Virus record (IMG/VR): IMGVR_UViG_3300042898_000589
Span: 1-64,000 of that record
Length of the DNA: 64,000 nucleotides
Direction: 5' to 3' (one strand)
Source: a virus
This document shows positions 60,709-64,000 of the stretch, piece by piece (within the stretch, counting starts at the first letter, position 1; each line of letters starts with the position of its first letter). Made by a program: the position numbers and the translations under genes. The notes beneath the pieces are model-generated. The model made no database searches. It was not told the DNA's origin and saw nothing but the letters and a program-made list of their open reading frames with translations.

Positions 60709-61873
60709 GTGGTCAGAGCTAGAGAACCACATCGTACCCTTCCTATCCTCCGCATTAAAGAATATAGATATTGCTAAGGCTGTTGCTCCTGAGCTTGATG
60801 CTTATGAGTTGAACTCCTTGCGTAAGTATATTCAACGTATGCGTGAGCGTATTAACATCCCCAAAGTAGATAGTGCGGGACAGCAGTATGAGAATGCACT
60901 GCGTAAGTTCTGTGATGACCACGGTCTACCGTACGACAGAGTAACATCTGCTAAGTACATCACACACTCAGGCAAGGAGACCTTCAATGTACTGATTGAT
61001 AACAAGACAGACAAGCAAGAGGAGGTTAACTGGGAGGCAGTGATGGAAGCTGTCTCTAAGAGCGATGAGTTGCACACTCCATCGTTTGCTCCTGGCGATG
61101 GTGCTGGAGTGGTGAAGATATCCGACCTGCACATCGGTGCTTTCGTTCGTGATATGATTCGCACTCAAGACTACTCGTTAGACGTTGCTGTCTACCGATT
61201 GCGGCAGGCTGCTAACATCGTCAACAACGCTGCTTACAAGACCGTACACGTACACATTCTTGGTGACCTTATAGAATCCTTCACTGGATTAAATCACGCC
61301 ACCTCGTGGAAGGAAATGGAGCACGGTATCCACGGTGCTAATGCTGTTAAGGTAGTGGCTAGCGTACTGCACAAACACTTCCTATCCCGCATCCATAATC
61401 TGGAGACAGTAAAGATTGTAGCAGGTAACCACGACAGAATATCATCCTCCAATAAAGAGGATATGACGGGGCAGGCAGCAGAGCTAGTAGCTTGGGGTCT
61501 GTCCTTGATGGGCTATGACGTAGAGTTCAACCCTATCGTTATCACCCATAAGGTAGACGGGATATGTCACATCCTAACACACGGACATCACGGCATCTCA
61601 AGACTCGGTACTCGTGACATCGTATGGGAGTACGGAGAGAAGGGATATTTTAATTACATTTGTGAGGGACACCTTCACAGTAGAATCAAGAAACTTGCAA
61701 GAGACCACAAGGTACAAAGGGATGACTCATTGGACTTCACACGTTACGTCCTCCCCTCATTTTTCACAGGAAACTTTTACTCCGAGTCCAATGGCTGGAC
61801 AAGCAACGCTGGTTTTGTCATCATTGAGGACAACGGAGCAGGTAAACCAAACACTTTGGATTATTCATTATGA
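60692..61873 (+). CDS. Mre11/SbcD-type phosphoesterase-like nuclease with HTH N-terminus (393 aa)
   Basis: Residues 1-60 form a helical DNA-binding-like region (KWSELENHIVPFLSSALKN). The catalytic half has SDLHIG near 148, GDLIES near 191, GNHDR near 246, LTHGHHG near 292 and GHLHS near 327, all five calcineurin-like metal motifs. Such enzymes act as SbcD/Mre11-like exonucleases in phage recombination. A terminal ATGA leads into the last rightward gene. Confidence 0.75.
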   Translation: MPIQSKWSELENHIVPFLSSALKNIDIAKAVAPELDAYELNSLRKYIQRMRERINIPKVDSAGQQYENALRKFCDDHGLPYDRVTSAKYITHSGKETFNVLIDNKTDKQEEVNWEAVMEAVSKSDELHTPSFAPGDGAGVVKISDLHIGAFVRDMIRTQDYSLDVAVYRLRQAANIVNNAAYKTVHVHILGDLIESFTGLNHATSWKEMEHGIHGANAVKVVASVLHKHFLSRIHNLETVKIVAGNHDRISSSNKEDMTGQAAELVAWGLSLMGYDVEFNPIVITHKVDGICHILTHGHHGISRLGTRDIVWEYGEKGYFNYICEGHLHSRIKKLARDHKVQRDDSLDFTRYVLPSFFTGNFYSESNGWTSNAGFVIIEDNGAGKPNTLDYSL

Positions 61874-62136
61874 GTACAGACCTCATTAACGACAAGTATT
61901 ATGTGCCCGTAGATAGGGTGCAGGATATCGCAGAGAAAGTTATGCAGTCTCAATCTGCTGACAGATACAAGGTAGATGCGCTGTTGCACCTAGATGCACA
62001 GATGTATCAGAACCTCGGCAAAGAGTCTACAAAAACAGAGCGGGAGAAGGTCAAGACCCAGTCCCGCAAACTGTATAGACTTATTAAAACTCTGAACGAA
62101 GAGATGGGGAAGCGACTACTTATGTATGTCGCTTAA
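61870..62136 (+). CDS. Hypothetical helical protein, last rightward gene (88 aa)
   Basis: A helical, charged protein (VDRVQDIAEKVMQSQSADRY, KLYRLIKTLNEEMGKRLL). Its TAA overlaps the TAA of the minus-strand small gene at 62133-62136, so the two transcription programs meet here. I see no terminator in the overlap. Function unknown. Confidence 0.6.
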   Translation: MSTDLINDKYYVPVDRVQDIAEKVMQSQSADRYKVDALLHLDAQMYQNLGKESTKTEREKVKTQSRKLYRLIKTLNEEMGKRLLMYVA

Positions 62137-62267
62137 CCCTGACCTCTATACTTCTTCTTGTATAGCTTACTAGATTTAAGCTTTGATGTCTTACTCTTGG
62201 AGTGTACTCCAGGACGTGCTACCTTAGACTTCTTGCTGAAGGTAGTAACTTCTTTAATCTTTGCCAC
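62133..62267 (-). CDS. Small basic phage protein (44 aa)
   Basis: The frame starts with GTG at 62267 and ends at the convergence point. It carries RPGVHSKSKTSKLKSSKLYKKKYRGQG, split here as RPGVHSKSKTSK and YKKKYRGQG, the signature of a small basic family common in aquatic phages (GVHSK...KPYRGQG). It overlaps the spanin-like gene by 14 nt. Function unknown. Confidence 0.65.
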   Translation of the reverse strand: MAKIKEVTTFSKKSKVARPGVHSKSKTSKLKSSKLYKKKYRGQG

Positions 62268-62682
62268 GTGCAGTTAGGTTATCAATTAATCTTGCAGTAC
62301 CCATAACCAAAACAACAGTAGCCACAACCATCCATAGCACTCTGTTGATTCTGTTCTTATCGCAGCGGATGATGCTCTTATACACCGTTACCTTACGGTA
62401 GATAGGATAGGGTTTGACCACCGTCTGAACAACGAGCTTACCCTTCCCGCCTCTCTTTAATGTGGTGACAATAGTATCATTGGTAATTACTACGCTGTCC
62501 TTGAAGTTCACGTTGACAGAGTCCTTGAACTTAATAGCATTAGTCCACAGCGTATCAAACTTGTAGACGATACGTGTGTCGATAATGTCTGGGTCTTTCT
62601 GAATGGCTTTACGCATATGCCACTCAGCAGAACAGCTACTGATTAGCCCAATCAGAATAAGGGATGTAATAAGTCTTACCAT
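62254..62682 (-). CDS. One-piece spanin candidate, lipoprotein with C-terminal membrane helix (142 aa)
   Basis: The N-terminus is a lipoprotein signal (MVRLITSLILIGLISSC with Cys17), which would place the mature N-end in the outer membrane. A periplasmic part follows with beta-like alternation (FKDSVNVNFKDSVVITND). The C-terminus is a membrane helix (VLWMVVATVVLVMGTARLI, about 114-132). This layout is that of unimolecular spanins such as phage T1 gp11, which link and fuse the two membranes at lysis. It overlaps the endolysin gene by 47 nt. Confidence 0.6.
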   Translation of the reverse strand: MVRLITSLILIGLISSCSAEWHMRKAIQKDPDIIDTRIVYKFDTLWTNAIKFKDSVNVNFKDSVVITNDTIVTTLKRGGKGKLVVQTVVKPYPIYRKVTVYKSIIRCDKNRINRVLWMVVATVVLVMGTARLIDNLTARGKD

Positions 62683-63118
62683 TGGAGTTTCTTTTTGCTA
62701 CTAATATTTCTTTCTCTTCTTCCCTTCCCTTGACGATGCCTACGTGTACCCAAGCAGGGTTACCATATGCATCAGGGTGTTCTAAGATTAACTCAGTAAA
62801 GGGTAGGTTATCCTTGATGTAGTGGAAGATGTCTCTGTTAGGAATAGAGTTGCGTCCATCCATATCTATGTCGGCAGCAGAAGCTGTTACGTGGAAAGAC
62901 GTAGCAGAACCATTTACAGCCTTATTAAGAGCACTTGAGCGGTACCAAGAGGAGATGTATACCGCAGTATTGAAACGCTCTCTAACGGGGTCTAAGACAG
63001 TCTTAGCGAGGTACTCTGCATTAGCAAGGTGGGCGGCAGTCAAACTGTTGGAGATGCCCAGTCGTTTTGCTGTATGAGACTTCTCTACCTCAGACCTATG
63101 GAAGTACTTACTCTCCAT
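62636..63118 (-). CDS. Peptidase M15-type endolysin (160 aa)
   Basis: Zinc peptidase motifs are visible: YISSWYRSSALNKAV near residue 54, SFHVTASAADID near 73 (H and D ligands), and WVHVGI near 122 (His ligand). This is the Peptidase_M15_3 pattern, cutting peptidoglycan stem peptides. There is no signal peptide, so a holin is needed. It sits between the holin candidate and the spanin candidate, making a lysis cassette. Confidence 0.8.
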   Translation of the reverse strand: MESKYFHRSEVEKSHTAKRLGISNSLTAAHLANAEYLAKTVLDPVRERFNTAVYISSWYRSSALNKAVNGSATSFHVTASAADIDMDGRNSIPNRDIFHYIKDNLPFTELILEHPDAYGNPAWVHVGIVKGREEEKEILVAKRNSNGKTYYIPYSDWANQ

Positions 63119-63320
63119 CGTACTTGCGCTTAACGTCTTGCTTTACTGAGTCTGCACTATCTCTTAGGAACAGCATCGTGAACCCACCTACGATAAAGAC
63201 AGAGGCTTCTGTCAGTGAGGCTTTCTCTATGAAGACAAGTACGAAGCAGGCTACAATCATAGCCAGCCCCAGAAGTGTCGTCTTCCAGTTCTTGAAGATG
63301 CGTTCTATAAGCAAGTTCAC
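63108..63320 (-). CDS. Holin candidate, two-pass membrane protein (70 aa)
   Basis: Two membrane segments (TTLLGLAMIVACFVLVFI and ASVFIVGGFTMLFL) and a charged C-terminus (DVKRKYDGE) match small class II holins. The start is GTG at 63320, overlapping the upstream TGA (GTGA). It overlaps the endolysin gene by 11 nt. Position supports the role. Confidence 0.65.
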   Translation of the reverse strand: MNLLIERIFKNWKTTLLGLAMIVACFVLVFIEKASLTEASVFIVGGFTMLFLRDSADSVKQDVKRKYDGE

Positions 63321-63478
63321 TTTCCCTGTTTGATGTCCTTATTCCACCGCCATAGAGTGTAGCAGAATGAGACAATCATTACAAAGAGTCCTGCAATCTG
63401 GTGTACTTGCGCCAGTGTTAACCCTCCTATAGTGAGGCCCCAAGAGGCTGCTACCGCTTCTGTGCTTTGGTCTTTCAT
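63317..63478 (-). CDS. Small membrane protein of lysis cassette (53 aa)
   Basis: The ATG at 63478 opens a frame with one hydrophobic stretch (HQIAGLFVMIVSFCYTLW) and a weaker one (WGLTIGGLTLA). It is coupled to the holin candidate by GTGA. It may be an antiholin or second holin. Confidence 0.55.
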   Translation of the reverse strand: MKDQSTEAVAASWGLTIGGLTLAQVHQIAGLFVMIVSFCYTLWRWNKDIKQGK

Positions 63479-63480
63479 CG

Positions 63481-63843
63481 TTACTCAGTTGGAGCTGCTA
63501 AGGTACAAAATGGGTCGTTAGGATTATTTGCGCAAAAGTCTACAGCATATGTACCTTCCCATCCACCGTACCAGTGTACAGCAGAACCTGGGGTAGGCCA
63601 TACTACCAGTGGTAAGAACTCAGTAGGTACTTCTTGGTAGAAGATAATGTCTACTGCCCATCGTGGGTCAAAGGTGGTGCAGTTGCCTTCAGCATCTTGT
63701 GCAATGCATACAGTACCAATCTCGTGTACTGCACAGTTAACGTAGGAGAATACTCCTTCTTCTTCTTGACGCAGACCAGCAGCGTCCATTAGGCTGTTGA
63801 AAGATTCCTGTGAGGTGAATCCAAATTTTCTGTACGTTGACAT
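63481..63843 (-). CDS. Hypothetical virion-associated protein (120 aa)
   Basis: This acidic, Cys- and Trp-containing beta-rich protein (FSYVNCAVHEIGTVCIAQD, VVWPTPGSAVHWYGGWEG) has no signal or membrane segment. It is located between the last fibre and the lysis cassette, 2 nt after the fibre stop at 63846. It may be a fibre cap or chaperone; this is inference. Confidence 0.55.
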   Translation of the reverse strand: MSTYRKFGFTSQESFNSLMDAAGLRQEEEGVFSYVNCAVHEIGTVCIAQDAEGNCTTFDPRWAVDIIFYQEVPTEFLPLVVWPTPGSAVHWYGGWEGTYAVDFCANNPNDPFCTLAAPTE

Positions 63844-63845
63844 AG

Positions 63846-64000
63846 TTATAGTGTTGTGAGTGATTGAAGTTGTTCGTTGGTTAGGCGAGTGGTGAATATG
63901 GCGGCTTGATTGATTGGGTTGCTTAAATTACGAGCAAGAGAGGAGCTACCTCCTAATTCAATAACTGATAACGAAGTTGGCGCAACATTGGTTGCTGAAG
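63846..64000 (-). CDS. Fibre C-terminal end, cut by window edge
   Basis: The 52 visible residues end in NPINQAAIFTTRLTNEQLQSLTTL, matching the end of the 642-aa fibre (KTNQAALFTTRLSNDQLEVLT). It is thus the C-terminal LamG-like part of another fibre, possibly of the one that begins at 586 on a circular genome. Confidence 0.75.
   Translation of the reverse strand, partial: SATNVAPTSLSVIELGGSSSLARNLSNPINQAAIFTTRLTNEQLQSLTTL

Noticed and set aside
1-64000. Search for CRISPR array, integrase, transposase or attachment site
   Set aside because: I see no regularly spaced repeats, no recombinase motifs and no tRNA-linked direct repeat. The two fibre repeats are coding.

Overview
The window is almost the whole genome of a tailed dsDNA bacteriophage with a podovirus-like gene set. 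It has a large terminase, portal, scaffold candidate, major capsid candidate, ring/adaptor proteins, a muzzle-like tail protein, internal ejection proteins and fibres, but no tape measure, sheath or contractile-tail genes. The host is most likely a member of the Bacteroidota. Reasons: many genes are preceded by the Bacteroidota sigma factor -7 element TAnnTTTG, often only 4-5 nt before the start codon; Shine-Dalgarno motifs are weak; and several encoded families (a DUF3127-type ssDNA-binding protein, a BT4734-type primase-helicase) are typical of that phylum and its phages. The structural order resembles that of crAss-like and Cellulophaga podoviruses; that comparison is inference.
Layout. (1) 38.2 kb down to 1 is a leftward operon series: ssDNA-binding protein, small basic proteins, candidate small terminase, large terminase, portal, scaffold, capsid, head fibre, ring proteins, muzzle, ejection proteins (one of 3590 aa) and fibres. 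(2) 38.2-38.7 kb is a divergent control region holding a candidate structured RNA with its own promoter and terminator. (3) 38.7-62.1 kb is a rightward operon series: glycosyltransferase, GroES-like protein, a hairpin-rich GC-rich region, a duplicated amidoligase plus glutamine amidotransferase cassette, a cell-wall hydrolase, a tRNA-Arg, nucleotide metabolism (ThyA, MazG), then primase-helicase, DnaA-like protein and nucleases. (4) 64.0-62.1 kb is leftward again: fibre end, holin candidates, M15 endolysin, and a one-piece spanin candidate.
The leftward block that runs off position 1 appears to continue at position 64000. The window starts and ends inside fibre genes of the same family and direction, so the genome is probably circular or circularly permuted and slightly longer than 64 kb. 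The two transcription directions diverge at about 38.5 kb and converge at about 62.13 kb.
The most unusual content is the amidoligase/amidotransferase pair of pairs (43.9-49.0 kb), the 38.4-38.6 kb RNA, the hairpin-dense non-coding stretch at 41.9-42.7 kb next to a sharp GC-skew switch, a leucine-rich-repeat segment inside the giant ejection protein, and a tRNA-Arg with a swapped tertiary pair. No DNA or RNA polymerase, integrase or CRISPR array was found.
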